A DNA stretch of 64,000 nt, from NCBI RefSeq assembly GCF_001039005.1, contig NZ_LDWR01000024.1, positions 1 to 64,000 of the forward strand. The letters are read 5' to 3'. Source of the stretch: Burkholderia cepacia. Lineage in GTDB: Bacteria; Pseudomonadota; Gammaproteobacteria; Burkholderiales; Burkholderiaceae. The translations under genes and the position numbers were made by a program. Below are positions 17,031 to 26,213 of the stretch, piece by piece; position 1 is the stretch's first letter; every line of letters starts with the position of its first letter. The notes beneath the pieces were generated by a model, which saw nothing but the letters and a program-made list of their open reading frames with translations, did no database searches and was not told the DNA's origin.

Positions 17031-17896
17031 ATGGATCACTGGCGGCAGGCCTACCTCGGCATGCGGCACTTTCCGCACGAGCTGACCGAGTTCGAGCTCC
17101 ATACGTTCTTCACGTTCTCGGCGCGGGAACGCGCGCTGATCGACGGCCGACGCTCGCATTTGTACCGGCTGGCTGTCGGACTGCATCTCGGGTTCGTCCG
17201 CATGACCGGGCGCACGCTCGATGCTTACAAACAAATTCCGAAGCGACTCTGGCACCATCTGGGCGAACAACTCGGCATCGAGCCTCCGGATCTCGGCACC
17301 TTGCGCGCGCTGTACGACGATCGGACCGACACGCTCGCCGACCACCAGAAGCTGGCCTACGAGGCGCTCGGGTTTCGGCCGATGGCCGAGCATCAGCGCC
17401 GCTACGTGGTGCGCTGGCTCAAGGAGCGATTGTCCGGCAGGCAGGATCGCAGCACGGCGCTGTACGACCTCAAGCAATGGCTTTACGAGCATCGGGTTCT
17501 GATCGTCCACGACCGCGCGCTGTGGCAACTGATCGTTCAGGCGGTGCAGGATGTCGAGGCCGCGCTGACACACCAGCTCGAGGCCGCGTTCGGTGCCGCG
17601 ACGCTCGATCAGTGGGGCGTGCTGCTACCCCGGCCCGAAGCCGGCGGCGCCAGCCTCCAGCAGTGGCTTTGGTCCGTCCCGCTACGGAATTCGACGAACC
17701 AGATGGGCGACCTATTTCGCAAGATCGAGCGCTTGACCAAACTTGGTGTCCATGATCACTGGCCGGCCGAATGCAACGAGGCGGTAGTCCGGCACTATGC
17801 GCGACGGTGCGCGAACCGTCCGCCGTCCGTCAGCAAGCGCATCCGGCAACCGGTTCGGCGGCTCGAGGCCGCGTGTTTCATGCGCTACCCGTGCGT
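17031..17896 (+). pseudogene. Tn3-family transposase, N-terminal (DUF4158) remnant
   Basis: MDHWRQAYLGMRHFPHELTE, IPKRLWHHLGEQLGIEPPDL, FGFRPM-type and LTKLGVHDHWPAECNEA blocks are those of the DUF4158 DNA-binding domain at the N-terminus of Tn3-type transposases. After about 290 residues (CFMRYPC) the frame runs into an unrelated IstB fragment; the catalytic DDE part is missing. The join near 17900 is a deletion or recombination point. Confidence 0.82.
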
Positions 17897-17910
17897 GTCG
17901 ATCGAGACAG

Positions 17911-18318
17911 GGGCGCGACGTGCTGTTCATCTCGCAGACCGAGCTGCTCAAGCGACTGAACACCGCGCGTGCCACTGGCGCCTATGACCGCAAGTTCCAG
18001 CAGTACGCCCGGGTGCCACTGCTGATCGTCGATGACTTCGCGCTCAAACCGCTACGTACCCCGCAGGACGAGGACTTCCACGATCTCGTCGCCGCCCGCT
18101 ACGAGCACGCGGCGACCATCCTGACATCGAATCTCGACTTCGGTGAATGGGGCGCCGCGTTCCCCGACAACCGCATCCTCGGCACCGCCACGCTCGACCG
18201 GCTACGCCACGGCGCCTACCGGCTCGTCCTTGAGGGCGACAGTTACCGCACCCCGAAACCGATGCCCGATCCCCCTCAAAATGCAGTTGCCAAAAACGGT
18301 AAAAAACCGCAACCTTGA
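17911..18318 (+). pseudogene. istB: IS21-family IstB ATPase, C-terminal remnant
   Basis: The frame LFISQTELLKRLNTARATG, VPLLIVDDFALKPLRTP (Walker B), YEHAATILTSNLDFGEWG and DRLRHGAYRLVLEGDSYR is the C-terminal half of IstB, the helper ATPase of IS21 elements. The Walker A part and the istA gene are absent. It is fused out of frame to the Tn3 remnant on its left. Confidence 0.88.
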
Positions 18319-18385
18319 AGCCGTTCGAATCCGAGCTTTACCCCCGGTTCTGCTGGCGCCATTACGCCGCCCATCCCCGGCTCCT

Positions 18386-19336
18386 TTACGCCGCCCCGCG
18401 ACAGTAGGCGTGCCGGACGAGGTCCGAGACGCGGCGGCCCGTTTGATAGAGCAGCGTGTCGGTCAGCTCCAGTAGCGTCACGTGCAGAAAGAAAATCAGC
18501 TCGATCGTGCGCGTCGACACCTTCAATTCACGAACCTTGGCGGGACGCCGGACCTGAATGCGCTGCGCATAGGCGCGCTGTTTCTCGATCGGCACCGCGT
18601 CCAGGTTCCACGTGTGGGCGCCGAGCGACTTGAGGAAACGAACCTTCGACAGGGTTTCGGTAATGGTCGACGGGCTGTGCCGTGCCGGCGGCGTCTTGAG
18701 CCATTCGAGCACCGTCATCCCCGACGTACCATGTTGAGTGGACAAGACCGCGTCGGCGCGCACCAGTTGGGCGTCGCTGACGGTCGCCTGGATCGTCGCA
18801 AGCAGGCCACGCTCTGCCTCCGCCCAGATCGCTCGCCCCAAGTCCCGTAACGTTCGCTCGGCGGGAATCAAAAGCCGCCTCTCGTACAGCCAGTGGTACG
18901 CATGCTGCACCAGTTCGTCGAGCGCCAGCGATTCGGCAGCATCTTGCCGCATCCACGCTTTGACGCCGGACCACTGGTCTGCGCCCATCGACATCAGGCC
19001 GAGGTATTCGCACGCCCGCACCTGATGCTCGTATTGGGTCTTGTAGCGTTGGTAGAGCGTGCGCAGTGACGCGATCGACGGTGTCGGCGGGCCGAGTCGC
19101 TCGCCGACATAGCGCAGCAGTTGCCGTGGCAGGGTCCCGACATGATCCAGCGTGTGACCGCTAGCCCGCAGAAAGACCAGTTGGATGGCGGCGCCTGCGC
19201 GGCGATCGCGCCGGAAACGTTCATTGATCGCGGCCACGTCGCTGTCGCTCAGCGCAAAGTAACGCTCGACGTCGAACTCCGACAGTCGCGCGGGCAAGCG
19301 ATCCTGCCCCATATACCGAAATTCCAGGCCTAGCAT
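18386..19336 (-). pseudogene. Second Tn3-family transposase N-terminal (DUF4158) remnant
   Basis: A 316-residue frame starts MLGLEFRYMGQDRLPARLSE and contains the DUF4158 pattern (FALSDSDVAAINERFR, HAYHWLYERRLLIPAERTL, LSKVRFLKSLGAHTW). Only the first third of a ~990-residue transposase is left, because the frame ends at 18386 next to the IstB remnant. It differs from the copy at 17.0 kb, so two different Tn3 elements collided here. Its start faces the Tn3-like end sequence at 19340-19490. Confidence 0.82.
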
Positions 19337-19460
19337 CTACTGCCTCCCGCCACGGTCGCAATTGAAAATTGCGGGCAGGTAGCTTACCGCAGATCCCGGC
19401 CGGGACTGCCGACGATAGTCAGAATCGACCGCAAAGCCTTGCTGCAGAAGGCTTTGCGAC

Positions 19461-19483
19461 GAAACCGCCAGATTTTGCACGAA
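19461..19483 (+). repeat. Tn3-like end/res sequence, copy 1
   Basis: A 23-bp block beginning gaaaccgccagattttg is identical to 21802-21824 and in the same orientation. The preceding ~120 bases of both copies are also similar (ctcccg-c-ggtcgcaat…, aaggctttgcgac versus gggctttccggc). They look like two related transposon end or resolution regions flanking the effector at 19.7-20.8 kb. Confidence 0.7.
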
Positions 19484-19706
19484 GACCACGAGACTTTCCT
19501 TTCGCTCGACTGTTCTCAGACTTGCGAGAGTCAGCTCAAACCATTCTTCAACCAATTTCGCCGCAGCTCGCAATAATGGCGACAGATCTCGCTCATCCCC
19601 CACGAGTCGGCCGATTTTTGAAAGTGGCTTAAACACCCGATAACGTATCATTCATCTCAATGCGATTGAAATTGCTCAATGTCTTTTCTAAAATGGAAAA
19701 CTCGAA

Positions 19707-20774
19707 ATGCTATCGATAAGCCGAACTTCATATCACCAGCAGCCAAATCGTTCAAACGCGGCATCTGATCCCGATTCACGCGTCAGCTCGAACGACGGCA
19801 CGCTCACACATGAGATCAAGCATGTCGGCATTGCGAGTCCAAGCGACCGGAAGCCGGCGCAAGCGGGGAAGGTACTTGGGGTATCCAAGCATGCACTGTC
19901 CAGCCCCTCGTCGCCGCAAGGTGCTAATCGGCAAGCAGCGTTATATTTGCCTTTTGTTTCTCCGGATGTGGTCATGCAATGCATGTGTAACAATAAGATG
20001 CGAGTTCAGAATGGTAAGTGCCCGATTCCGCTGATCGTACGGGATGACGCTACTCAGGATCAGTTTCGAATTTTGAAGCAGCAGATAGAGAAGCAGTACC
20101 GCGACAGTGGTATAGGGACGCTGACTAGAATCGAACAAATGAAGTATAGAGAAAAACTGTCCGATCAGGAAATCGATCGGCGATATTCTGAGCCCATGAG
20201 CCATGCCAGAGAGCTGATTCGGAATGCCGATATACTCCAGAATATGGAGGTGCGCAGCAATACGGGCGGATTCGAGCTGAGCCGAATGAATTGGCAGCGT
20301 GACAAGCTTTACATCGCCGGCCATTGCGCGGCAGGCACGGATATCCTGAGTGCAGATACGGAAGGAGCGCATGGTCAGATTTCCGTCGCCGACTTGGCAG
20401 AGCAACTGGCGACCGGAGGCCTGGATCGAGATTTTAGAGATTTTCGAGTCAAAGCTTGCTTCTCTGCGGATGCGCGGGAGCCGGCATCTTTCCGGCGAGA
20501 TGATTTGCAGCGTGCCGCTGCGCCAAAGGTGGACACGTTGCGCCGCTTCCTTGGTTTGTTCGGAGGGCGTATGGTGTCGAGTCAGCCGTTTGCCCAGTCT
20601 TTGTGCAATGCGCTGAGCGAGCGAGGATTTGGGCAGCCGGAGGTCAGTGGTTATCACGGAGAAGGGGTGACTGGCAGCCGTGCCGGCCACCATATGCGTA
20701 GCTTGTCGCGCAGCGGGCTGCCGGGTGTTCGCGCGTCGGAAGTGAAGCGAATGTTTACGCCGAGCAAAAATTGA
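19707..20774 (+). CDS. Putative type III effector with clan-CD-like cysteine protease fold
   Basis: A 355-residue protein with no signal peptide and a long Ser/Asn/Pro-rich N-terminus (1-75), as is usual for T3SS effectors. Its C-terminal half has a pattern typical of clan CD (caspase-like/C80-like) domains: a strand and loop LYIAGHCAAGTDIL with His206, then about 45 residues later the strand FRVKACFSADAREPA with Cys251, followed by FAQSLCNALSERGFGQPEVSGYHG. The His-Cys spacing and strand pattern suggest a proteolytic dyad. The gene is flanked by two direct copies of a Tn3-like end. No exact family was recognised, so catalysis and targets are inference. Confidence 0.5.
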   Translation: MLSISRTSYHQQPNRSNAASDPDSRVSSNDGTLTHEIKHVGIASPSDRKPAQAGKVLGVSKHALSSPSSPQGANRQAALYLPFVSPDVVMQCMCNNKMRVQNGKCPIPLIVRDDATQDQFRILKQQIEKQYRDSGIGTLTRIEQMKYREKLSDQEIDRRYSEPMSHARELIRNADILQNMEVRSNTGGFELSRMNWQRDKLYIAGHCAAGTDILSADTEGAHGQISVADLAEQLATGGLDRDFRDFRVKACFSADAREPASFRRDDLQRAAAPKVDTLRRFLGLFGGRMVSSQPFAQSLCNALSERGFGQPEVSGYHGEGVTGSRAGHHMRSLSRSGLPGVRASEVKRMFTPSKN

Positions 20775-20823
20775 CCTACATGAAGTCGGGCCGCCCAGGA
20801 AATTCGCAGGAGCTATTTGGCGG

Positions 20824-21300
20824 ATGCAGTTCAACTTGGAAGGCATAGTAGGGGTGCCGTACCGACCCACACGGACCAACGTAGAACAAATCGCCATCTG
20901 GTCCACATTGGCTTGGACCGACCTCGATCCGTTCATCGACAAGCACTCCATGCGCATGCAGGCGATCGAGCGCTACGCACGCGGTGACATCGTCCAGCAT
21001 ATCGAAGCCGCGATGGGCGTCAATCGACATGCGCCGCATCTCGATGGACGGATCTACGGTGCCGTGCGCTCGTTGCCCACGTGCGCGTAGCGGATTATGT
21101 GCTCATACGGCCCTTTGCGATGCACGGAGAGCGCGGGAGCCGCAGCATGATGGTGATCACGGTGTCGCGTTGTTGGAACACTATCCGGTGCTCGCAGGGA
21201 ATAAGCGTTGCGCAATTACCATCTGTAATAGACGGCAATCTGGCTCCCATCAGGGTGTGGTGGAAATCAGAAAAAAAGGAAATCAATGCGCAGCAAGGCC
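20824..21300 (+). pseudogene. TnsB/TniA-like integrase remnant, frameshifted
   Basis: Pieces that look like the N-terminal part of a Mu/TniA-type transposase can be read across frames: DLDPFIDKHSMRMQAIERYARGD, IEAAMGVNRH, then in another frame VADYVLIRPFAMHGERGSRSM and LLEHYPVLAG. At least two frame changes occur and no catalytic DDE core follows. Assignment is tentative. Confidence 0.4.
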
Positions 21301-21489
21301 AGGGGCGCCGGCAAGGCTCCCGGAATTACACGAATGAGTTCCGCGTGCGCGGTCATAGCGGAAACACGGGCCCCGACACGCTCACTGGCGGAGTTACTCT
21401 CTCGCATGGCCTGAAAGTGAACCTTGTGTCGCTGGATCGGCGGGCATCGCAAATATAACCAAGGCCCCATGGGATTCGCCACCGAGTCT

Positions 21490-21600
21490 GCCGGTTGGCT
21501 CCCGTAACGGCAAGGCCAGCGGAATGCCCGTATCTACGATGAGGTGCCGCTCGCTGCCGGGCTTGCCGCGGTCCGTCGGGTTCCCTGGCCCCGGGGGCTG
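21490..21600 (-). pseudogene. IS5-family transposase scrap
   Basis: Leftward reading gives GPxNPTDRGKPGSERHLIVD and a frameshifted ANRQTR, the central block of IS5-type transposases. About 35 codons remain. Confidence 0.55.
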
Positions 21601-21801
21601 GGCACGATGGCTGCGTCAATACTTGCCCGTTCCCACGCTATCTGGTCATGGTCGTGCTCGCGCAGTCTTGCATCTCCGCCCTCCCGTCAAGGTCGCAATA
21701 AGAATTTGCGACCAAGTAGCTTGCCATTGATCCACAGCCTGGCTTGCCAACAATCGTCGGGAGGTGTGCCCGGAAAGCGTTGGTGCAACGGGCTTTCCGG
21801 C

Positions 21802-21824
21802 GAAACCGCCAGATTTTGCACGAA
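21802..21824 (+). repeat. Tn3-like end/res sequence, copy 2
   Basis: Identical 23-bp block to 19461-19483, same orientation; the ~120 bases before it (21670-21801) are diverged relatives of 19345-19460. Confidence 0.7.
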
Positions 21825-21899
21825 AAGGACGATTACCCCGACAAAGGACCCGGGTGGGTCAGATTTACTTCGGCGAAACGCCGAAAGGTGGGTCAGTTT

Positions 21900-22130
21900 T
21901 CAGTCGGCGTTGACAGCTATGGCCGTCCTCGCATCGCGCGGCAGCTGCTTGCTCAGGGCCGGCCGGCGAACGCCGAGCGCGTGCGTCGCAGCCTGCAACG
22001 TCAAGGGTTGCGCCCGGTCTACAAGCGTCCGTATCGGGTGACCACGGATTCGACGCATCGCCTGCCGGTGGCGCCGCATCTGTTGGATCGGCGTTTCGAC
22101 GGCTGGCGTCCCAATCAAGCGTGGGTAAGC
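21900..22130 (+). pseudogene. IS3-family orfB remnant
   Basis: The frame SYGRPRIARQLLAQG, ERVRRSLQRQGLRPVYKRPY, and LLDRRFDGWRPNQAWV is the segment before the first catalytic Asp (TDITY) of IS3-family OrfB. The frame breaks exactly where TDITY should follow. Only about 75 codons are left. Confidence 0.75.
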
Positions 22131-22480
22131 GAGCGAGCCGCATCTACGCGCGCCGATTGGCGCTGACGAGCGGAGCCCGGGCGAGTATCCGTAGGTGGCG
22201 TTCGGCAAGCATGAGGCATGCCTTGTTCTTGTAGACTCGGGGGGCTGGGGGGCAAGATGGCGTTTAACGAAGGATGGAGGTCGTTTGATCGTTAGTTGCG
22301 TTATTAGCTACAGCTCCTCCCTTTCGCTGAGCTCGATTGCAATACTTCTTCACCTGTCAACTCCTATCCCTACGCATCGGTAGCACCACTCCTACGTCTA
22401 ACAATGGCTAACCCTTTCGATGAAGCCTGCCGGTAAGAAACCGTGCAAAATTCATCAGATAAAACAATCGAGGGCTGGCT
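22131..22480. other. Intergenic region upstream of the T6SS cargo module
   Basis: No gene is supported. It is moderately AT-rich from 22260 on and presumably holds the promoter of the three-gene module that follows. Confidence 0.35.
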
Positions 22481-23011
22481 ATGACCTACGCGTTTATTCG
22501 CGAAGGCGATACGACGTCGCATGGTGGACACGTACTCGCCTGCACATCAACGAACATGATGTTCGGCAAACCTGTGGCGCTCCTCGGCGACATGGTGGCG
22601 TGTCCGAAATGTGGCGGCGTCTATCCGATCGTCGACGTCAAGGTGAGAAGCATGACCTTCGGCGGCCGGCCGGTCGCGACCGAAGGGGACAAGACGGCCT
22701 GTGGGGCGTCGCTGATCGCCTCACAAGGGTCGGCCCACGTCGAGCAGGTGTCGGGCGCCGCTGGCGGCATTGGTGGCGGAAAGAGCGTCGTGCCACAGCA
22801 AGATCCGAACTTGACCGATCGGTATCGCGGCCGGTTTCAAGTCCTGAACAGCGAAACGGGAAGCCCCGTTCCGAACCACCCCTACTCGTTCCAGACACCC
22901 GACGGTTCCACGATCTCAGGCGAGACCGACTCGCAAGGCTTCACGCAGTGGCACGAGTCTGCCGAGCCGGCGTCGATCACGTTTCACGGCGAGGGGAGTG
23001 CCGAAACGTGA
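22481..23011 (+). CDS. PAAR-domain protein (T6SS spike tip)
   Basis: A 176-residue protein. Residues 1-90 are a PAAR domain: FIREGDTTSHGGHVLACT, MMFGKPVALLGDMVACPKC, then VKVRSMTFGGRPVATEGD and TACGASLIASQG. The conserved His/Cys residues form the zinc-stabilised cone that sharpens the VgrG spike of the type VI secretion system. A short C-terminal domain (115-176) looks like a small beta-sandwich (RGRFQVLNSETGSPVPNHPY). The stop overlaps the GTG of the next gene by the GTGA pattern, so the PAAR protein probably carries the downstream nuclease as its cargo. No T6SS core gene is in the window. Confidence 0.88.
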   Translation: MTYAFIREGDTTSHGGHVLACTSTNMMFGKPVALLGDMVACPKCGGVYPIVDVKVRSMTFGGRPVATEGDKTACGASLIASQGSAHVEQVSGAAGGIGGGKSVVPQQDPNLTDRYRGRFQVLNSETGSPVPNHPYSFQTPDGSTISGETDSQGFTQWHESAEPASITFHGEGSAET

Positions 23012-23772
23012 GCAAGTGGTCGATCGGAGGCACGGCGCCAGGCGATGGTGAAACCAGTCGCGTCTACCTCAATTCGAAGCTGCGCCCCAAGGATCAGGCG
23101 AAGCTGTGCAGCCTGATGTGCACATGCAAGAACAATCCGCCGCAGTCTGTCGATGGCAAAGACCTCCGACAGATCTGCGTCGCAACGCAACTGAAAAAGG
23201 AAGACAGCGGCTTCACGACCAGCATCTACAAGGCGGAAGTGAAGTACCTGATGACGGTTCGGCCACCCACCCCGATCATGAGCCCGCGCACCCCAAACAA
23301 GACCTACGGCTGGCTCCCGCAGTGGATCAAAGACAACTGGGAGGGGGAGTACCAACGCGGCGCCGGCAACGTACGGATCCCCGATGTGGTGATCGTGAAG
23401 GATCCCGCGAAGGAGCCGACGCAGGATAATCTCGATGCGGTGGTCGAGATGAAGTTCAAGGGCGACACGTATTCGACGCGGCACCAGAAGCAGGACGAAG
23501 ATATCGCGGGCCCGAACGCCTCTTCGGTCTTGTTAACGCCAGAGGATTGCGGGTGTCCTGACGACGATGGGAAGAAGCAGGAAAAGACCAGCGAGTACCC
23601 GGTGCTTGGACCCGTGCCTCGGGACGCCTCGGACGGTGCATCGAAAGCGGCACCCTGGAGCCCGTTCGATGAGCTTGAGGGCGTGACGAAACGTGCGCGC
23701 AGCGTCTTCGGCCCGCGACCGCCGGACGGTGCTGCGCCTCCACCATCGCCGAACCTGATTCCGTTATTCTGA
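23008..23772 (+). CDS. T6SS cargo nuclease, VRR-NUC type
   Basis: A 254-residue protein starting at GTG 23008, overlapping the PAAR gene. The central block has the VRR-NUC nuclease core: RIPDVVIVKDP (the Asp of the PD motif), then VVEMKFKGDTYSTRHQKQ, with the E-x-K pair and following Gln typical of PD-(D/E)XK folds, and DIAG after it. The N-terminus is Cys-rich (LCSLMCTCKNN) and may bind a metal. The last ~60 residues are Pro-rich. DNA degradation in competing cells is the expected role. The next gene encodes a DUF3396 protein, the usual immunity partner type. Inference rests on motifs and gene order. Confidence 0.75.
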   Translation: MSKWSIGGTAPGDGETSRVYLNSKLRPKDQAKLCSLMCTCKNNPPQSVDGKDLRQICVATQLKKEDSGFTTSIYKAEVKYLMTVRPPTPIMSPRTPNKTYGWLPQWIKDNWEGEYQRGAGNVRIPDVVIVKDPAKEPTQDNLDAVVEMKFKGDTYSTRHQKQDEDIAGPNASSVLLTPEDCGCPDDDGKKQEKTSEYPVLGPVPRDASDGASKAAPWSPFDELEGVTKRARSVFGPRPPDGAAPPPSPNLIPLF

Positions 23773-24863
23773 TGATCATGGACAAACAAGCACTGATCGA
23801 GTGGGCGAAAAATGCCCAGACTGATGCCCTGTTGAAAGGGGGCATGCTCCTGCCCAAGCAACGCCACGACTACATCGGCGCTGCCATGGTTGTGCGCGCG
23901 GCGCTGTTTTTCCCGAACGCGTATCAGGAAGCCGTGCAGGGCGAGATTGCAAACTGCTTCGCCGCGTATTCGGCCTACGTGGGTCCGCGTCTTCACTGGC
24001 TCACGCAGGATGGCCGGAAGCCCGTGCAGCTGAAGGATGGCCAGGTCGACCCGAAGGCGTTTCGCGCGCGGGGCGACGCGGGTGTCACGGCCTATGTGTC
24101 GTCTGGCGAAAAGGCTGACGATGCCGGACTGTGGGAGTTCCGCGTGTTCGGGACCTTGGAGTACGAGGAAGCGATGCCGGAGGGCGGCGCCAGCGCGCTG
24201 ACCTTCTCGGTTCCCGCGCCGTTTCTGGTTGCCGAGCCTCGCGCATTTCAGCAGCTGTTCGTCGACTTCGCGAAGCGACTGAACGCTTACAACGGCTATG
24301 CCGGATTCGCGGTGAATCTAAGCCTGACGGAAGCCGAAGCCAACACTCCGACGGAATACTGGTTGGCTAGGCGTCACATTGCACTCGACGTCGGCAACCC
24401 GCTGCTCAACGCGACGCACCTGCGAGCCAAACTGAAAACGGTGTCTTGGCTCACGTGTCTGGACAAGACGTTGTTGGAGCAGGTGGGCGGGATCTCGGCG
24501 CTCCGAAGCGAGCTACCGCCAGACTGGTACGCGCTGTACGACATGAACGGCGGGGTCGTGATTCAGGCCGGCCCTGAAGCAGAGTCCGGTGGCGCAGCCG
24601 ATGAGGCAGGGAAGGGGCCGCCGGTCGCGCCGGCGAACTACGTGATCCTCAACAATGCTCTGAAAGCCGTTCGAGCTACTACGGTTTGGCGTTTGCAGCG
24701 CGGTTTGATGGGAGCCGCTGCACCGTACTTCGATACGACAGCCGAAAGCGATGATTGGCTGCGTCGATTCGATGTCGACGAGAACAGTCTGCTCGACTAC
24801 AAAGCAAGGCTGCTCAAGATGCCAAAACTCACCTCGGCTACGGCATTACCTGATCATCTTTGA
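23772..24863 (+). CDS. DUF3396 (type VI immunity family) protein
   Basis: A 363-residue cytoplasmic protein whose ATG overlaps the stop of the nuclease gene (TGATG). It carries the DUF3396 pattern: NAYQEAVQGEIANCF near the start, FRVFGTLEYEEAMPEG, LTFSVPAPFL, EYWLARRHIALDVGNPL, VSWLTCLDKTLLEQVGG, PDWYALYDMNGGVVIQAGP. DUF3396 proteins are frequent next to T6SS toxins and are called type VI immunity proteins. Here it most likely neutralises the VRR-NUC product. Residues 270-290 are a linker (GGAADEAGKGPPVAP). The three genes form one coupled unit. Confidence 0.85.
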   Translation: MIMDKQALIEWAKNAQTDALLKGGMLLPKQRHDYIGAAMVVRAALFFPNAYQEAVQGEIANCFAAYSAYVGPRLHWLTQDGRKPVQLKDGQVDPKAFRARGDAGVTAYVSSGEKADDAGLWEFRVFGTLEYEEAMPEGGASALTFSVPAPFLVAEPRAFQQLFVDFAKRLNAYNGYAGFAVNLSLTEAEANTPTEYWLARRHIALDVGNPLLNATHLRAKLKTVSWLTCLDKTLLEQVGGISALRSELPPDWYALYDMNGGVVIQAGPEAESGGAADEAGKGPPVAPANYVILNNALKAVRATTVWRLQRGLMGAAAPYFDTTAESDDWLRRFDVDENSLLDYKARLLKMPKLTSATALPDHL

Positions 24864-24888
24864 AGATGCCCGCTGACGGTTCTTCGCA

Positions 24889-25140
24889 TCAACAAAACTC
24901 TCGTGCGGTCGTCGGCAGCGCTCCGAGTAGCTCGGTTCTGTCGACGAGCTTGCGCGCGATCAGGTGCCGCACCTTGCCGTCGGTCTGCCACACTCCATAG
25001 ACGGCAAGCAGCGCGGCGCCGAGCGCCTCTTTCCGAAACTGTTCGACGAGCGCGACCCACAGGATCACGTTGACCTGGCCCGTCTCGTCCCCGAGCGTCA
25101 TGAACATCGCGCCGTTGGCCGTGCCGGACCGTTGCGAGGA
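24889..25140 (-). pseudogene. dnaE2: Error-prone DNA polymerase DnaE2 (ImuC), C-terminal remnant
   Basis: The frame MFMTLGDETGQVNVILWVALVEQ, LAVYGVWQTDGKVRHLIAR and LVDRTELLG is the OB-fold end of DnaE2/ImuC, the SOS-inducible error-prone polymerase. The rest of the ~1,050-residue protein is missing, and a frameshift separates the MFMTL start from the preceding …PGTANGA. A leftover of a lost imu-type cassette. Confidence 0.8.
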
Positions 25141-25153
25141 TAGCCGTGGTGTC

Positions 25154-26131
25154 CTACGTACTGAAGGCGGCTTCGCGGACGGCAGGGTCGTCGGACGGAC
25201 GGCCTTCGTCGAGTTTCGCGAGGAGCGGTTGTACCTGCTCGCGCAGCCATGCGGATGCAGGATCGCGGTCGGAATGCGTCGCCCATACCATCGAAATGGG
25301 GGCGACGGACAAATCGAGCGGGATGGGGCTCGACACCAGCCCCATCAGCGGCGCATAGCGGCGGATGATCCGCGACGGCAGCGTGGCGACGACCGGCGCA
25401 TACATGACCGTTGCCAGCACGGTCAGGAATTCCGGTGCCGCCATCGTCATGTCGAGTTCCACACCCGCCGCGCGCAACGCCTCTTCCAGGCATCCACGAA
25501 TGCTGGCGTTCTGCGACACGAGCGCGTGGCGTTGCGCCAGATAAAGCTCGCGGCCGATCGGCACCGGCAGGTCGAGCAGGTCGGGGTTGAAGCAGCACAT
25601 CAACGACTGCTCGAACAGCAGTGCCCTGCGATGCCGTTCCACGCCGTCGCCGAAGCAGCCGATGCCGACATCAATGGCGCCGTCGTCGAGCAACCGGTGC
25701 ACCTCGTCCGGTTGCGCCGGCCGCGCGAGCAGCCGGATGCCGGGCGCACATCGTTGTACGTGGGTGGTCAGGCACGGCATCAACAGCACTTCCATTTCGC
25801 TCGAAAAGCCGAGCGAAAAAGTCCGCTGCGCGGTTTCCGGACGAAACGTATCGCGCGAGGTAATGGTTTGCTGCGCCTGTTCGAGAATCCCGGCGATGGA
25901 GGCCGACAGCGCGATGGCTCGGGGCGTGGGCTTCATCACGTGGCCAACGCGAATGAATAGCTCGTCGTCCAGCAACATACGCAGCGTGCCGAGGTTGTGG
26001 CTCATCGCCGACTGCTGGATCTTCAGTCGGGCGGCCGCATTCGTGACGCTGCATTCGCGCATCAGCGCGTCGAAGGCGACCAGCAGGTTCAGGTCGAACG
26101 ACCAGAGGTTGAAGTGATCGATGGACGACAT
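25154..26131 (-). CDS. LysR-family transcriptional regulator
   Basis: A 325-residue protein with a LysR winged helix-turn-helix at residues 15-75 (LLVAFDALMRECSVTNAAARL, QSAMSHNLGTLR, DELFIRVGHVMKPTPRA). A periplasmic-binding-like effector domain (about 95-305) follows, of the NodD/PcpR-like type (MEVLLMPCLTTHVQRCAPGI). It is encoded downstream of, and on the same strand as, the alpha/beta hydrolase and MBL-fold genes, with about 80 bases before the hydrolase stop. It probably controls them or a linked pathway. The ligand is unknown. GC is high, like the Burkholderia core genome. Confidence 0.9.
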   Translation of the reverse strand: MSSIDHFNLWSFDLNLLVAFDALMRECSVTNAAARLKIQQSAMSHNLGTLRMLLDDELFIRVGHVMKPTPRAIALSASIAGILEQAQQTITSRDTFRPETAQRTFSLGFSSEMEVLLMPCLTTHVQRCAPGIRLLARPAQPDEVHRLLDDGAIDVGIGCFGDGVERHRRALLFEQSLMCCFNPDLLDLPVPIGRELYLAQRHALVSQNASIRGCLEEALRAAGVELDMTMAAPEFLTVLATVMYAPVVATLPSRIIRRYAPLMGLVSSPIPLDLSVAPISMVWATHSDRDPASAWLREQVQPLLAKLDEGRPSDDPAVREAAFST

Positions 26132-26213
26132 GGCGCGGGCCGGTTCTCTATGCGATGCAAGGCATCATAGACCACCGGCAGGGACCGGCCAAACGGGTCG
26201 CAGGCCCGGCCCG

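Noticed and set aside
19461..21824. Composite Tn3 transposon carrying the putative effector
   Set aside because: The two end-like copies are in direct, not inverted, orientation and no intact transposase is present, so mobility as a unit cannot be claimed.
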